DNA from: B1SED10-225 sp964501415
GTDB taxonomy: Bacteria; Bacillota_I; Bacilli_A; Izemoplasmatales; Izemoplasmataceae
Reading direction: 5' to 3'
DNA length: 64,000 nucleotides
Assembly (NCBI GenBank): GCA_964501415.1
Contig: CAZCSL010000005.1
Location: forward strand, 10,705-74,704
Part shown: in pieces, positions 43,541 to 52,600 of the stretch
Layout of the letters: every line of letters starts with the position of its first letter
How positions within the stretch are numbered: the stretch's first letter is position 1
Translations under genes and position numbers: made by a program
Notes under the pieces: model-generated
Database searches by the model: none
Told to the model about the DNA's origin: nothing
What the model saw: the letters and a program-made list of their open reading frames with translations, nothing else

Positions 43541-44401
43541 TTAGACTTTGGACGGATCTACAATATACAAAACCCCAATAGTTCCTGGTCCACAGTGTGA
43601 GGATATCACACAGCCCGCCCTTGTTTCATAGATATTGTTTACTTTGACTTCTGAGGTCAATACATCTTTAATCGGTTGAACGTGTTGATCGGCTTGCGAG
43701 TGAGTAATCATCACGGCGTCTTTGTCGATTAAATCTTTATCTTTTAATACATCTTTTAATAGTACTTTGATGCCGTTGCTTAACTTACCCTTTGGCTTTT
43801 TACCAACAGCCATTTCGCCATCAATAACACGGATAATGGGCTTTAAGCGAATCATGGTCCCCACAAACGCACTGATGGCTTTTAGCCGTCCTCCCTTATG
43901 TAAATAATCGAGGGTATCAATAATGAACTGACTTCTAACATAGGGCGTTAAGCTTTCAATATGTTCAACGATAGCTTCAGCGTTTTTGCCTGCCTTAATC
44001 ATTTTTGCGGCTTTTAATAGTAAAAGCCCTGACCCTGATGATAAATTTTGTGAATCAACTAGATGGATATTGTCGCTTTCTAACATTTTTTTAGCCAGAT
44101 GTGCGTTTTGCAGTGTCGCAGAAAACTTAGAGCCAATGCCAAGATATATGATATCATAATCTTGATCTAAATAGTGTTTGAATATCTGTTCAAAATCTCC
44201 CGGAGAAGCCGCAGATGTCTTGGGTGCCAAATGGCTTTTTTCGACTTTTTGATACATTTGATCAGTAGTTAAATCAATCCCATCTTGGTACGAATCTTCC
44301 CCTAAATTGACGTACAATGGAACCACCGATATATCGTTGGCTTTAACTAGTTCTTCTGATAAATCACAGGTGCTATCGGTAATCAGTTTTATCTTAGCCA
44401 T
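43541..44401 (-). CDS. DegV family fatty-acid-binding protein
   Basis: 286 residues of the DegV/FakB fold, which presents fatty acids to a FakA kinase. It starts IKLITDSTCDLSEELV, with TSAASPGDFEQIFK (the Thr-Ser acyl-head-group site), GSKFSATLQNAHLA and RVIDGEMAVGKKPKG (shortened: DGEMAVGK). A second DegV paralogue is at 48049. No fakA is in the window. Convergent with metK. Confidence 0.92.
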   Translation of the reverse strand: MAKIKLITDSTCDLSEELVKANDISVVPLYVNLGEDSYQDGIDLTTDQMYQKVEKSHLAPKTSAASPGDFEQIFKHYLDQDYDIIYLGIGSKFSATLQNAHLAKKMLESDNIHLVDSQNLSSGSGLLLLKAAKMIKAGKNAEAIVEHIESLTPYVRSQFIIDTLDYLHKGGRLKAISAFVGTMIRLKPIIRVIDGEMAVGKKPKGKLSNGIKVLLKDVLKDKDLIDKDAVMITHSQADQHVQPIKDVLTSEVKVNNIYETRAGCVISSHCGPGTIGVLYIVDPSKV

Positions 44402-44597
44402 GCTTTCCTCCCTAATTCTAATACATTCATTTTAACAACCCTATCTTGTAATGTGAATAGCATGGTGATTAAATCTCAAACAATCTATGGAATTGATTAC
44501 ACATGATATAATAAGATGGAATAAACATGCAATAATACGGGGTTCACTCCAATGTGCAAAGGCTTTTTAAATCGATAAACATAGATAAAGGAATGAT

Positions 44598-45563
44598 ATG
44601 ATGTCAACGATTATCCATAACAGTATTAAAATGACTCTTGCCAGTTTAACAACCATTTTACTCGCTCAGTTAATCGGCCTGGATTACCCCATTACAGCCG
44701 GGATTTTAGCGGTTTTATCAATCCAAAAAACTAGAACGGACTCTTTATTGATAGCGATGAAAAGATTGCTTAGTTCACTTTTGGCTCTTAGTTTATCTAC
44801 GATTTTGTTTTTCATCATGGGCTATAACCTTTGGGTTTTCACGCTTTTTACCGCACTGTTCATATTTCTATCTTTTGGACTCAAAATCTCAGTCGGTATC
44901 GTTCCAAGTTTAGTATTAGGATCCCATATTTTACAATATGGTACCTATTCTTTATCGCCTTTATTTAATGGCTTGGGCCTAATGATTATTGCCCTTTTAG
45001 TCGCATTATCCTTAAACTTGGTTTATCCGATGAACACCAAAAAACATCTGGAATTGCATAAAAAAAGCATGGATATGCTCATTAAAGAAGATATAAAAAT
45101 CATTTCAAATCTTATTTCAGATAATCACAATGAGCAACTTAAAGCTAAACATGATAAGGTTAATCATGACATAGAGAAGATATTGAAAGAAGCAGAATTA
45201 TTAGATAGAGATCTTTTGTTTGATCAAAAACGTCCCCTCATAAAATATATTAAAATGCGTTACGAACAAATGCGTAGGCTGGACCGTGTGGTTGAATTGA
45301 GTTTAGAGATTCAAACCAAACATCCGTATATCAAATACGTTTCTGAATACATCCACAACTTATACCCTGATATTGGTGAGAGTAATCAAGCCCTAAAGCA
45401 AAAAAACAACCTTAAAAACCTGTTGGATACTTTTCGAAAAAAAGCTTTACCTAAGACCAGGGAAGCTTTTGAAACAAGAGCAATATTATTTCAAATACTC
45501 TATGAATTAGATGGTTTTTTGGATGCAAAAATCCACTACCATAACATATCAGCCGAAACATAA
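44598..45563 (+). CDS. Aromatic acid exporter family protein (FUSC-like)
   Basis: 321 residues. An N-terminal membrane domain with about five or six helices (about 10-150) contains LDYPITAGILAVLSIQKTRTDSL (key GILAVLSIQKTRTDS), typical of the Gram-positive ArAE_1 family. A cytoplasmic helical domain (about 150-321) follows, including MRYEQMRRLDRVVELS. Exports aromatic acids in characterised relatives; here inferred. AAAGGAATG lies before the ATG. The 196 bases upstream (44402-44597) hold a -10-like TATAAT but no other feature I can support. Confidence 0.82.
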   Translation: MMSTIIHNSIKMTLASLTTILLAQLIGLDYPITAGILAVLSIQKTRTDSLLIAMKRLLSSLLALSLSTILFFIMGYNLWVFTLFTALFIFLSFGLKISVGIVPSLVLGSHILQYGTYSLSPLFNGLGLMIIALLVALSLNLVYPMNTKKHLELHKKSMDMLIKEDIKIISNLISDNHNEQLKAKHDKVNHDIEKILKEAELLDRDLLFDQKRPLIKYIKMRYEQMRRLDRVVELSLEIQTKHPYIKYVSEYIHNLYPDIGESNQALKQKNNLKNLLDTFRKKALPKTREAFETRAILFQILYELDGFLDAKIHYHNISAET

Positions 45564-45621
45564 AAAAAACTTCTTAACATGCGTGAAATCTAGTATTTCA
45601 CCGCAAATATCAAGAAGTTTT
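45559..45621 (-). terminator. Compound hairpin, terminator of the tRNA cluster
   Basis: Outer arms AAAACTTCTT (45566-45575) and AAGAAGTTTT (45612-45621) enclose a second stem GTGAAAT (45583-45589) with ATTTCAC (45595-45601). A T run follows on the minus strand. Also faces the end of the plus-strand exporter gene. Confidence 0.78.
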
Positions 45622-45632
45622 ATAAATCAAAG

Positions 45633-45715
45633 TGGTGCGGGTGACAGGAATCGAACCTGCACTCCGAAGAACTAGATCCTAAGTCTAGCGCGTCTGCCAG
45701 TTCCGCCACACCCGC
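45633..45715 (-). tRNA. tRNA-Leu (TAG)
   Basis: Cloverleaf with 7-bp acceptor stem (GCGGGTG), long variable arm as expected for leucine, anticodon TAG between the CTAGA/TCTAG stem, and an encoded CCA at 45635-45633. Confidence 0.96.
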
Positions 45716-45720
45716 ATCAA

Positions 45721-45795
45721 TGGCTGGGCTAGAAGGATTCGAACCTTCGATGTCGGAGTCAAAGTCCGATGCCTTAACCACTTGGCTATAGCCCA
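45721..45795 (-). tRNA. tRNA-Gln (TTG)
   Basis: 75-base cloverleaf with anticodon TTG in the loop CTTTGAC, T-arm GGTTCGAATCC, encoded CCA. Confidence 0.96.
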
Positions 45796-45801
45796 TTAAA
45801 A

Positions 45802-45878
45802 TGGGGCGACTGAAGGGACTTGAACCCTCGAATGCCGGAGCCACAATCCGGTGCGTTAACCACTTCGCCACAGCCGCC
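45802..45878 (-). tRNA. tRNA-His (GTG)
   Basis: Cloverleaf with anticodon GTG, discriminator C73 and an encoded G at -1 (45878), the histidine identity pair. CCA encoded. Confidence 0.96.
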
Positions 45879-45908
45879 ATAATCATCTCATATAAAAAGA
45901 CTATAAAC

Positions 45909-45937
45909 ATTGTATGAAATAAAGAATAGGATGTCAA
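45909..45937 (-). promoter_or_regulatory. Promoter of the tRNA His-Gln-Leu cluster
   Basis: -35 TTGACA (45937-45932), 17-base spacer, -10 TACAAT (45914-45909). Confidence 0.88.
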
Positions 45938-45940
45938 GCG

Positions 45941-45990
45941 TTTTTATGCTAGGCATCACTTTACTTTTTTATGCTAGGCATCACTTTACT
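45941..45990. repeat. Perfect 25-bp tandem repeat containing ATGC-TAG-GCAT palindromes
   Basis: Two identical 25-base units, 45941-45965 and 45966-45990. Each holds the 11-bp palindrome ATGCTAGGCAT (45947-45957, 45972-45982) and ends in TTTACT. The second TTTACT is the predicted -35 of the sulfatase gene; the repeat also lies just upstream of the tRNA promoter on the other strand. Confidence 0.85.
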
Positions 45991-46013
45991 TATAATTCAT
46001 TTAACTTTATAAT
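45985..46013 (+). promoter_or_regulatory. Promoter of the LtaS-like gene
   Basis: -35 TTTACT (45985-45990), 17-base spacer, -10 TATAAT (46008-46013). Confidence 0.72.
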
Positions 46014-46047
46014 GAATTATACAAGCTAGAACTAGGAGGTGTATAAA

Positions 46048-48000
46048 ATGATGAATAAAGCTAACTTCAAACCTATAGTTCTGTTTGCCTTGGTGTTTTT
46101 TAGTATTGTTTTGTTTGAAACGACTTTTCGTTTGCTAATTTTGGAATTGCCTATTAACTTAAATTACTATAAAGTGCTCTTATTTTCAGCAACCTATAGT
46201 ATGTTTATTATCATGATTTTAAGATTATTAGGTCCTAGGCTGATGAAAATAATTCTATGCATTTCGATACTTTTAATCTCCACGTTTTACTTTGCACAAA
46301 CCATCTATTATTTAAGCATGGGTAGTTTGTTCTCTTTTAACATGGCTGGAGATGCATCAAAAGGCTTTGCATTTGTCCCTTATGTTATCAACTATATTCA
46401 TATCGTACACGCCATCTATTTAATTCCTTTTATAGGAATCATCATTTTGCACATAACGCATAAACGGTTTAAAGATAGTGTGTTTGATCTCTTTTCTGTG
46501 CGTTATTTTAGTGTGAAGCCCGTTTTATTTGCATTGGTTTTAACCCTCTTTTTATCGTACATGAGTACCTTTGCCATCAGTTCATCTCCGTTTGCCGACA
46601 ATGGTGGCGATGATATCCCTACTTATAGTGAAAGAGATTTATTTGATACAAACTTTTCTCCTGAATTGAGCGTCAATCGTTTTGGGCTCTTTACGTATGC
46701 AAGAATTGATTTAAGAAGCACCTTGAATTTTAGTGAAAAGAATGAAAAAACCGATGATTGGCTCATTAATTACTACGAAGAACGAGAGAAAAAAAGTAAC
46801 GATTATACAGGCATTTTTGAAGATAAAAACTTGATTTTCATTACCGCTGAGTCACTTGCTTCTTATGCTATTGATCCGTATTTAATGCCAAACCTTAGCA
46901 AAATGATGGAAAATAGTATGGTTTTTGATAATTATTACGCGCCACTATATTATCGGAATACTGCCGATACAGAGTTTATGATGCATACATCCTTTTATCC
47001 GAGTGCCAACGTACCCCTAAGTATGAAATATTTCCAAAATAACTTACTACCTAGTACGTTGCCTGAGAGTTTTAAACAAGCAGGCTTTGAAACGATTGCC
47101 CATCACAATTATTCTGACTTTTACTATCCTAGTAGGGCCCCATTCTATAAAGAATTATTGGGTTTTGAGGATTACTTGAATGCTTACGATATGGGCTTAA
47201 TAGAGCATGGCACGATAAACGAAAACATAGAAGATGAACAAATACCATGGCAAAGTGATAAAGAAATGTTTGAAGCTACCTTGGATGATCTATTAGAAAA
47301 AGATTCGTTCTTTGCTTATTATTTAACCGTTAGCGGACACTTGCCTTATGATGATTCACACGAGGTAGCCAAGGAGAACTTACCGATCATCGAAGAGATC
47401 TTCGAAGAAAATAACCGGCCATTTGACGATGAAATTATGATGTATTATTATGCTGCTAACTATGAACTTGACTTAGCCTTAGGTGTCTTATTAGAAAAAT
47501 TAGAAGAGACCGGACAAAAAGATGACACGGTGATTGTCGTAGCTAGTGACCACTATCCTTATGGCATTGAAGATGACGTTATACACCAACATGCTCCTGA
47601 TTTAAACTTAGACGAAACAAGATTAAACATTCATAACGTACCTTTCTTCATTTACCACCCTAGTTTAGATCAAAAACACTATGATAACTTGATGTCTAGT
47701 GTTGATATGATGCCGACGATTGGTAATTTGTTCAATCTTGATATGGATTACGAGAAATTTATGGGTCAAGATGTATTTGAAGACCGCTTCAAACTCATTC
47801 GCTTTCAAGATTCTTCCGTCATGAGTTCTTATTATACCGTCGAAGCAAATATGGATTTAGAAGTTGTGCAATTTGATGATACCTATGATTATGATAGAAT
47901 AATGCGCCATTACAATGAAGCTATCCATAGACACCAATTAAATCTTTACATTCTTGAAACCGATTTCTTCAGGCGTTTAGAACATAAGCTCAAGCCTTAA
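46048..48000 (+). CDS. LTA synthase-family sulfatase (phosphoglycerol transferase)
   Basis: 650 residues from ATG 46048, with AGGAGG 8 bases upstream (a GTG at 46039 overlaps the SD). Five N-terminal membrane helices (about 10-185) and an extracytoplasmic sulfatase-fold domain (about 255-630). Metal and active-site features: FITAESLASY with the metal Glu, the nucleophile Thr in RNTADTEFM, SGHLPYDD, and ASDHYPYG. These match LtaS-type enzymes, which polymerise glycerol phosphate from phosphatidylglycerol. A phosphoethanolamine or other head-group transferase is an alternative. Two 25-bp repeats lie at its promoter. Confidence 0.9.
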   Translation: MMNKANFKPIVLFALVFFSIVLFETTFRLLILELPINLNYYKVLLFSATYSMFIIMILRLLGPRLMKIILCISILLISTFYFAQTIYYLSMGSLFSFNMAGDASKGFAFVPYVINYIHIVHAIYLIPFIGIIILHITHKRFKDSVFDLFSVRYFSVKPVLFALVLTLFLSYMSTFAISSSPFADNGGDDIPTYSERDLFDTNFSPELSVNRFGLFTYARIDLRSTLNFSEKNEKTDDWLINYYEEREKKSNDYTGIFEDKNLIFITAESLASYAIDPYLMPNLSKMMENSMVFDNYYAPLYYRNTADTEFMMHTSFYPSANVPLSMKYFQNNLLPSTLPESFKQAGFETIAHHNYSDFYYPSRAPFYKELLGFEDYLNAYDMGLIEHGTINENIEDEQIPWQSDKEMFEATLDDLLEKDSFFAYYLTVSGHLPYDDSHEVAKENLPIIEEIFEENNRPFDDEIMMYYYAANYELDLALGVLLEKLEETGQKDDTVIVVASDHYPYGIEDDVIHQHAPDLNLDETRLNIHNVPFFIYHPSLDQKHYDNLMSSVDMMPTIGNLFNLDMDYEKFMGQDVFEDRFKLIRFQDSSVMSSYYTVEANMDLEVVQFDDTYDYDRIMRHYNEAIHRHQLNLYILETDFFRRLEHKLKP

Positions 48001-48007
48001 ACCAATT

Positions 48008-48041
48008 AAAAAGACTTTCATAAACTAGTGAAAGTCTTTTT
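48008..48041. terminator. Bidirectional terminator
   Basis: Arms AAAAAGACTTTCA (48008-48020) and TGAAAGTCTTTTT (48029-48041), 8-base loop, shared by the LtaS-like and second degV genes. Confidence 0.92.
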
Positions 48042-48048
48042 TTATGAC

Positions 48049-48906
48049 TTAATCAGTCGCAAACCATGTAATACCGAAACCTTTTTTTCCTATGTGAATA
48101 GAAAAGACAGGCCCAATGTAATCCGTAATAGTAAGTTTGACATTTTTGAAAACTTCAGTCAAGAGTGGTTTTAACTCTTCTAAACTATCTTTGCTTCGTT
48201 GATGTACCATTCTTACCACAAGTTTTTTCTTATCACCTATATCTGATTGAATCTGTTTAACGAGATAGTGCATTAATTTCTTTTGCGTGCGTTCCTTATG
48301 TACCAGTTTTAACTTTCCTTCTTCATTAAGTCGAATGATCGGTTTAACACGCAAGACGGTACCTAATAATGCTTGGGCTTTAGATAACCTACCACCACGT
48401 TGTAAACTAAATAGATTTTCAACGGTGAAGAATAAACCGGCTTTAGCAATGATTTGATCCATTCTTTTTATAATGTCTTGATCAGATGTATTCGTGTTGA
48501 CTAAATCAATTAATTCCAATGCTAATAATTCATTTCCGAAACCTGCATTTTTGGTATCAAAAATGTGTATATCAGATGCCCTATCCATAGCATCACGTGC
48601 CAATAGCGCACTTTGATAGGTTCCGCTTATCCCTTTAGAAATTACAATCACAAACAGTTTTTCATATCCTTTTTTGAATTGTTTATCAAACGCCTCTTTG
48701 AAACTTTCAGGTGAGGGTTGTGCCGTACTAAATTTTTTTCCTGCTTCTTGTTGTTCGAAAATGAAATCTGGTGTTAAATCAGTTTCCTTATATTCATTTT
48801 CCCCTTCTAAGACGTGCAATGAAACAACTTCGATGTCTTCTTCTTGCAAGGTTGCCTCCGATAGATAAACCGTGCTGTCTAATACAATGCCAAATTTTTT
48901 GTCCAT
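48049..48906 (-). CDS. DegV family fatty-acid-binding protein, second copy
   Basis: 285 residues from ATG 48906, where AAAGGTGG precedes at 5-base spacing; a 33-residue upstream extension has no SD and no family similarity. DKKFGIVLDSTVYLSEATL, FSTAQPSPESFKEAF (acyl site), SKGISGTYQSALLA and RGGRLSKAQALLG are DegV hallmarks. It differs from the first copy in the binding-site stretch (STAQPS versus TSAASP), so the two may prefer different acyl chains (inference). It follows the hemolysin III gene by 22 bases. Confidence 0.92.
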   Translation of the reverse strand: MDKKFGIVLDSTVYLSEATLQEEDIEVVSLHVLEGENEYKETDLTPDFIFEQQEAGKKFSTAQPSPESFKEAFDKQFKKGYEKLFVIVISKGISGTYQSALLARDAMDRASDIHIFDTKNAGFGNELLALELIDLVNTNTSDQDIIKRMDQIIAKAGLFFTVENLFSLQRGGRLSKAQALLGTVLRVKPIIRLNEEGKLKLVHKERTQKKLMHYLVKQIQSDIGDKKKLVVRMVHQRSKDSLEELKPLLTEVFKNVKLTITDYIGPVFSIHIGKKGFGITWFATD

Positions 48907-48928
48907 AATAACCACCTTTCTTGGTTTT

Positions 48929-49552
48929 TTACAGTATGTAATATATAGATAGGAAGTGCAATAAAGACCCCGTGAGTACAAAAAAGTGCCAAACCATATG
49001 TGCATAAGGTATCTGTTTCAAGGCATAAAATATAACCCCAAATGTATACGCACCACCACCCACAATTAACAGTACCATGGCATTCGTGGGTATAAGGGGA
49101 TAGACATCCTGCCAAATAAGCATGATGCTCCAGCCCATCAATAAGTACATGGTTAAATGATAGGCTTTAAAGCGTTTAAAAAGCGTTGCTTTTAAAATGA
49201 TGCCAACCACAGCTATCGTCCATAGAGCAAAAAGCAATATGTACCCTTGAGTGTTTGCAACCAATATCCATATATAAGGCGTATACGTACCCGCAATCAG
49301 TAGGTAAATGGCACAATGGTCTAAACGCCTGAATACCATGGAAACGCGCTTCATGCTCTTAGGGAAAGCATGATATATAGTGCTCGATAGATATAAAATA
49401 ATCAAAGAAATACCGAAAACCAGTACCGGCAACGCTTGACTCACATCTTGTGCTTGCACCAGCAAAAAAATCAGTGCAAAAACAGAAAGTCCAACACCCA
49501 ATCCGTGAGATAAGCTATTCATAGTCATCTCAGTCACGCTTTCTTTACGCAT
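48929..49552 (-). CDS. Hemolysin III / PAQR family membrane protein
   Basis: 207 residues with seven membrane helices. Signature residues: NSLSHGLGVGLSVFAL, the Ser-x3-His pair in LSSTIYHAFPKSMKR, the Asp in RLDHCAIYLLIAGTYTP, and the paired HMVWHFFVLTGSLLHF histidines (key HMVWHFFVL). PAQR proteins carry a zinc site and are thought to be hydrolases or stress sensors of membrane lipids. Probably cotranscribed with the downstream degV. Confidence 0.92.
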   Translation of the reverse strand: MRKESVTEMTMNSLSHGLGVGLSVFALIFLLVQAQDVSQALPVLVFGISLIILYLSSTIYHAFPKSMKRVSMVFRRLDHCAIYLLIAGTYTPYIWILVANTQGYILLFALWTIAVVGIILKATLFKRFKAYHLTMYLLMGWSIMLIWQDVYPLIPTNAMVLLIVGGGAYTFGVIFYALKQIPYAHMVWHFFVLTGSLLHFLSIYYIL

Positions 49553-49581
49553 ACGCTCACCTTTTCATTTTGATTAGATTA

Positions 49582-49610
49582 AGCATAACAAAGTGCCATT
49601 ATACTGTCAA
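49582..49610 (-). promoter_or_regulatory. Promoter of hemolysin III-degV
   Basis: -35 TTGACA (49610-49605), 17-base spacer, weak -10 TATGCT (49587-49582). Confidence 0.6.
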
Positions 49611-49626
49611 TATAATAAAATCAAAA

Positions 49627-50640
49627 TTAACGAAAAAGCGCTTTTACTGCTTTTACATCTTTGCGGTCAAATATCTTACTTTCATCATCAAACAAAGAGT
49701 GTATAAAGTATTTTAGTTTTTTTAACTTACGACAGTTATTCAAAGCAGGATATTCTTTTAACATTTGCATAAACACTTGATACCATAAACGATAATCTTC
49801 GAACTGAGCAAAATGCTTAATCGAACGATGATTTCTTTGCCACGGCTTTAACCCTGCAAAATGAATACCATATAAACAATCGATGATAGGATACCCATTG
49901 AAGCTAGAATATCTAAGGTCCATATTATGCCATTTCCCACTTAATTTCAATGTGATATATTGCATCTCAGGCCAAGGATATGTCGCCACTTCTTTTTGAA
50001 CTTCTGCGTTGTTTAAGTCGCTTTGAATATCATTATAAAGCGTTATGGTTGGTTCAAATAAATAAAGCGAAGCATTGACCCCCATGTTTTGTTGATCCTC
50101 ATGAATTCGATCGGTTACTTCCTTAGGTATTTTAGTATTTAAAGGATAATCTTTATAAACTTCGTGCCAGCGCCAAGTTCCTTTTTCATAAACGCTCTTA
50201 GGAATAATATATTGACCATCGTCATCTTCAACACAATATGATTTTTTTTCATTAATAATCCCTGCAGGTGTTTTTAACTCAAATAAATCATCATAATATC
50301 TCATCGGCAAAACATCTGCATCACAGACCAATACTTTATCATAAGCTTTACCCAAATCCCCATCTTTACCTAAACGCAGGGCATGGAAACGGCTAAATAA
50401 AAAGGGGCGGTCTTGACGTTGATGTCTTTGATTGTGTTGAACAAAGATATCTTTAAGTTCTATAACATCATCAAACAATACGTTCAATGCTTTTAAGGAT
50501 TCCCTAGAAAAGCCTTCTGAAACGATAGCAATGATATCATGCTTGGTTTTTTGTTTGATTAACCCATAGGCAAAGACTAAAGCACCGGGCAGGAAATTAT
50601 CATTTCGAATGATAAATGTGACATAAGCATTTTTACTCAT
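49627..50640 (-). CDS. Family 8-like glycosyltransferase
   Basis: 337 residues. GT-A fold: AYVTFIIRNDNFLPGALVFA at the start (nucleotide pocket; key FIIRNDNFLPGA), the metal-binding D-x-D in VCDADVLP (about 104-111), NMGVNASLYLF and the glycogenin-like GIHFAGLKPW near the C-terminus. Likely transfers a sugar from a UDP-sugar to a cell-surface or storage acceptor. No membrane segment. Single gene downstream of the hut operon with its own SD (AGAGGTG). Confidence 0.85.
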   Translation of the reverse strand: MSKNAYVTFIIRNDNFLPGALVFAYGLIKQKTKHDIIAIVSEGFSRESLKALNVLFDDVIELKDIFVQHNQRHQRQDRPFLFSRFHALRLGKDGDLGKAYDKVLVCDADVLPMRYYDDLFELKTPAGIINEKKSYCVEDDDGQYIIPKSVYEKGTWRWHEVYKDYPLNTKIPKEVTDRIHEDQQNMGVNASLYLFEPTITLYNDIQSDLNNAEVQKEVATYPWPEMQYITLKLSGKWHNMDLRYSSFNGYPIIDCLYGIHFAGLKPWQRNHRSIKHFAQFEDYRLWYQVFMQMLKEYPALNNCRKLKKLKYFIHSLFDDESKIFDRKDVKAVKALFR

Positions 50641-50649
50641 GGTTACACC

Positions 50650-50681
50650 TCTATGAAAAGAGGATGACGAGCATCCTCTTT
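50650..50681 (-). terminator. Terminator of the hut operon
   Basis: Arms AAAGAGGATG (50657-50666) and CATCCTCTTT (50672-50681), 5-base loop, short T run on the minus strand. Confidence 0.8.
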
Positions 50682-50687
50682 ATTAAT

Positions 50688-51329
50688 TTAACCAATACTA
50701 CGATGAACTTCTTCTAAAACAGCTTTTTTTAACTCAAATCCTTTTTCCTGCAATTTTTGCACTTTTTCGCTCATATCTTCAACATAAGTATTGTCGCTAA
50801 TGCCGGGTAAGTTAATTTTGACATTTAGGAGCGCACCCTCTAATCCAGCATAAAGTAATAGTGCACTGACACCGATATCACTAATGGCATTTTTATTGCC
50901 GTTTTTAACAAGAATAAACATGTCTTTTAAGGCTTCGTGTGCATTTTGGGCAATTTCAAAAGGTACGTCGATGGCTTTATACGTTGCTTTTTCAATAGCG
51001 GCTTTTCGCTCTTTTTTCTCATTGTCGCTTTCTTTGGGCATTTTAAACGCCCTCATAATCGCTTTAAATGCTTCGGTATCCTCATCTAGTAATTCAAGTG
51101 CGCGTCGTTGTTTTTCTTTAAATGATTCGTGAACGCGAATAAAAGATGCTTGTACATCTTCTTCCAAGGCCTTAAACTTCTTTTTAGGAATCGTTAAATG
51201 GCCTACCATCCTTGAAAGACCCATCCCCATCGCAGTAGCATAAGCGGACGCCGATCCCCCGCCTGGCGCTGGTGAGGCACTGTCCAATTCTTTGATAAAT
51301 TCCTGTACCGTATAATCGATTAATTTCAT
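50688..51329 (-). CDS. fchA: Formimidoyltetrahydrofolate cyclodeaminase
   Basis: Converts 5-formimino-tetrahydrofolate to methenyl-tetrahydrofolate and ammonia, the last step of this histidine route. 213 residues, all-helical. Motifs: LDSASPAPGGGSASAYATAMG (key PAPGGGSASAYA) near the N-terminus, and DIGVSALLLYAGLEGALLNVKIN (key GLEGALLNVKIN). It is a separate protein, not fused to the transferase as in mammals. It follows hutI by 2 bases. Confidence 0.95.
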   Translation of the reverse strand: MKLIDYTVQEFIKELDSASPAPGGGSASAYATAMGMGLSRMVGHLTIPKKKFKALEEDVQASFIRVHESFKEKQRRALELLDEDTEAFKAIMRAFKMPKESDNEKKERKAAIEKATYKAIDVPFEIAQNAHEALKDMFILVKNGNKNAISDIGVSALLLYAGLEGALLNVKINLPGISDNTYVEDMSEKVQKLQEKGFELKKAVLEEVHRSIG

Positions 51330-51331
51330 GA

Positions 51332-52600
51332 TTATCCTTCCTCAATTAAAGTTTGATTTTTCACTACTAGTTTACCATTTTTAAAGACATCTTTCACATG
51401 GTTTATCGCAAAATGATATAAAACATATGGCCAGTTCTTAGCTTCATAAATGTTTATATCTGCCTTATAGCCCTTAGCAATCGCGCCGATGTTCTGTCCT
51501 CTGTCAATACTGTGCGCTGCGTTAATAGTTGCGGCATTCAAGATTTCATTAGGTGATAGTTTCATATGAATGGCCGCAAGATTCAATGTGAATAAAAAGT
51601 TTTCACTCGGTGAACTGCCAGGGTTATAATCAGATGATATAGCTAAAGCAACGTTGTTTTGAAGCATTTTTCTAGCGGGCGCATAAGCGCTTTGCAAATT
51701 AAAGCTAGTTGAAGGTAAAATATTGGCTATGGTATTAGCAGAGGCCAATGCATCAATGCCTTTATCATTAACGACCATGAGATGGTCTGCACTCTTGGCT
51801 CCTAAACTGACCGCCATCTCTACACCGCCCAAAGCTTCAATTTCATCGGCATGTATTTTGAGCTTAAAGCCGCGTTTCTTTGCTTCAGTTAAAATATAGG
51901 TGCTTTCTTCTAAAGTGAATGCGCCTTTTTCACAAAATACATCAACAAACTCCGCCAAATCTTCCTTCTTGACGATGTCCATCGTTTTAACAACGTGATC
52001 TAAGAATGCTTTTCGTTTGTTTTCGTGGCTTTTAGGCAAAGCATGAGCACCTAAAAAAGTTGGGATGATATCAACAGGATGATTACCATTCAATTGTTTT
52101 TGTACCCGCAATTGCTTAAGTTCGGTTTCTTCAAACAATCCATAACCACTTTTTCCCTCGACGGTTGTAGTCCCATGTTTGAGCATAATATCCAGGCTCT
52201 TTTTAGATTGCTTATACAACTGTCTTTCAGTGGCATCTGTTGTCATCTTGACGCTACTTAAGATACCACCACCTTCTTTTAAGATTTGAAGATAATCGAC
52301 GCCTCGCATTTTCTTTTCGAATTCATATTCTCTTGAACCGTAATGAACAACATGTGTATGTGAATCCACCAATCCCGGTGTAACTAAATTGTTTTCAGCA
52401 TCGTGAATGATGGTTTTTTCATCGATAAAAGCTGATCCGTCTCCTTGACCAAAATCGATGATGACCCCGTCTTTAATCGCTATAAAGGCATAATCAATTT
52501 CAACGACGTCATCCATAACTTTTCCTCTCAATGGTTCTGCATAAGGTCTAGGCGTCGTCAGTTTACCAATGTTTTTAATTACCACATCAGCCGCTTTCAT
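51332..52600 (-). CDS. hutI: Imidazolonepropionase
   Basis: Amidohydrolase that opens imidazolone propionate to formiminoglutamate. 422 residues. Metal motif DSHTHVVHYGSREYEF (HxH; key DSHTHVV), KSGYGL, FLGAHALP, the HADEIEALGGVEMA strand, SADHLMV and SSDYNPGSSP with the catalytic Asp. The ATG at 52600 overlaps the ftcD stop (ATGA). Third enzymatic step, located fourth in the operon. Confidence 0.97.
   Translation of the reverse strand: MKAADVVIKNIGKLTTPRPYAEPLRGKVMDDVVEIDYAFIAIKDGVIIDFGQGDGSAFIDEKTIIHDAENNLVTPGLVDSHTHVVHYGSREYEFEKKMRGVDYLQILKEGGGILSSVKMTTDATERQLYKQSKKSLDIMLKHGTTTVEGKSGYGLFEETELKQLRVQKQLNGNHPVDIIPTFLGAHALPKSHENKRKAFLDHVVKTMDIVKKEDLAEFVDVFCEKGAFTLEESTYILTEAKKRGFKLKIHADEIEALGGVEMAVSLGAKSADHLMVVNDKGIDALASANTIANILPSTSFNLQSAYAPARKMLQNNVALAISSDYNPGSSPSENFLFTLNLAAIHMKLSPNEILNAATINAAHSIDRGQNIGAIAKGYKADINIYEAKNWPYVLYHFAINHVKDVFKNGKLVVKNQTLIEEG

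Noticed and set aside
45620..45937. 105-codon open frame on the minus strand
   Set aside because: It runs through the three tRNA genes; the open frame is a by-product of tRNA sequence.
45941..45990. Direct repeat considered as a CRISPR remnant
   Set aside because: Only two copies, directly abutting with no spacer, and no cas genes nearby.
48907..49005. Longer N-terminus for the second DegV protein
   Set aside because: The extension has no SD, overlaps the hemolysin III gene and does not resemble DegV proteins.
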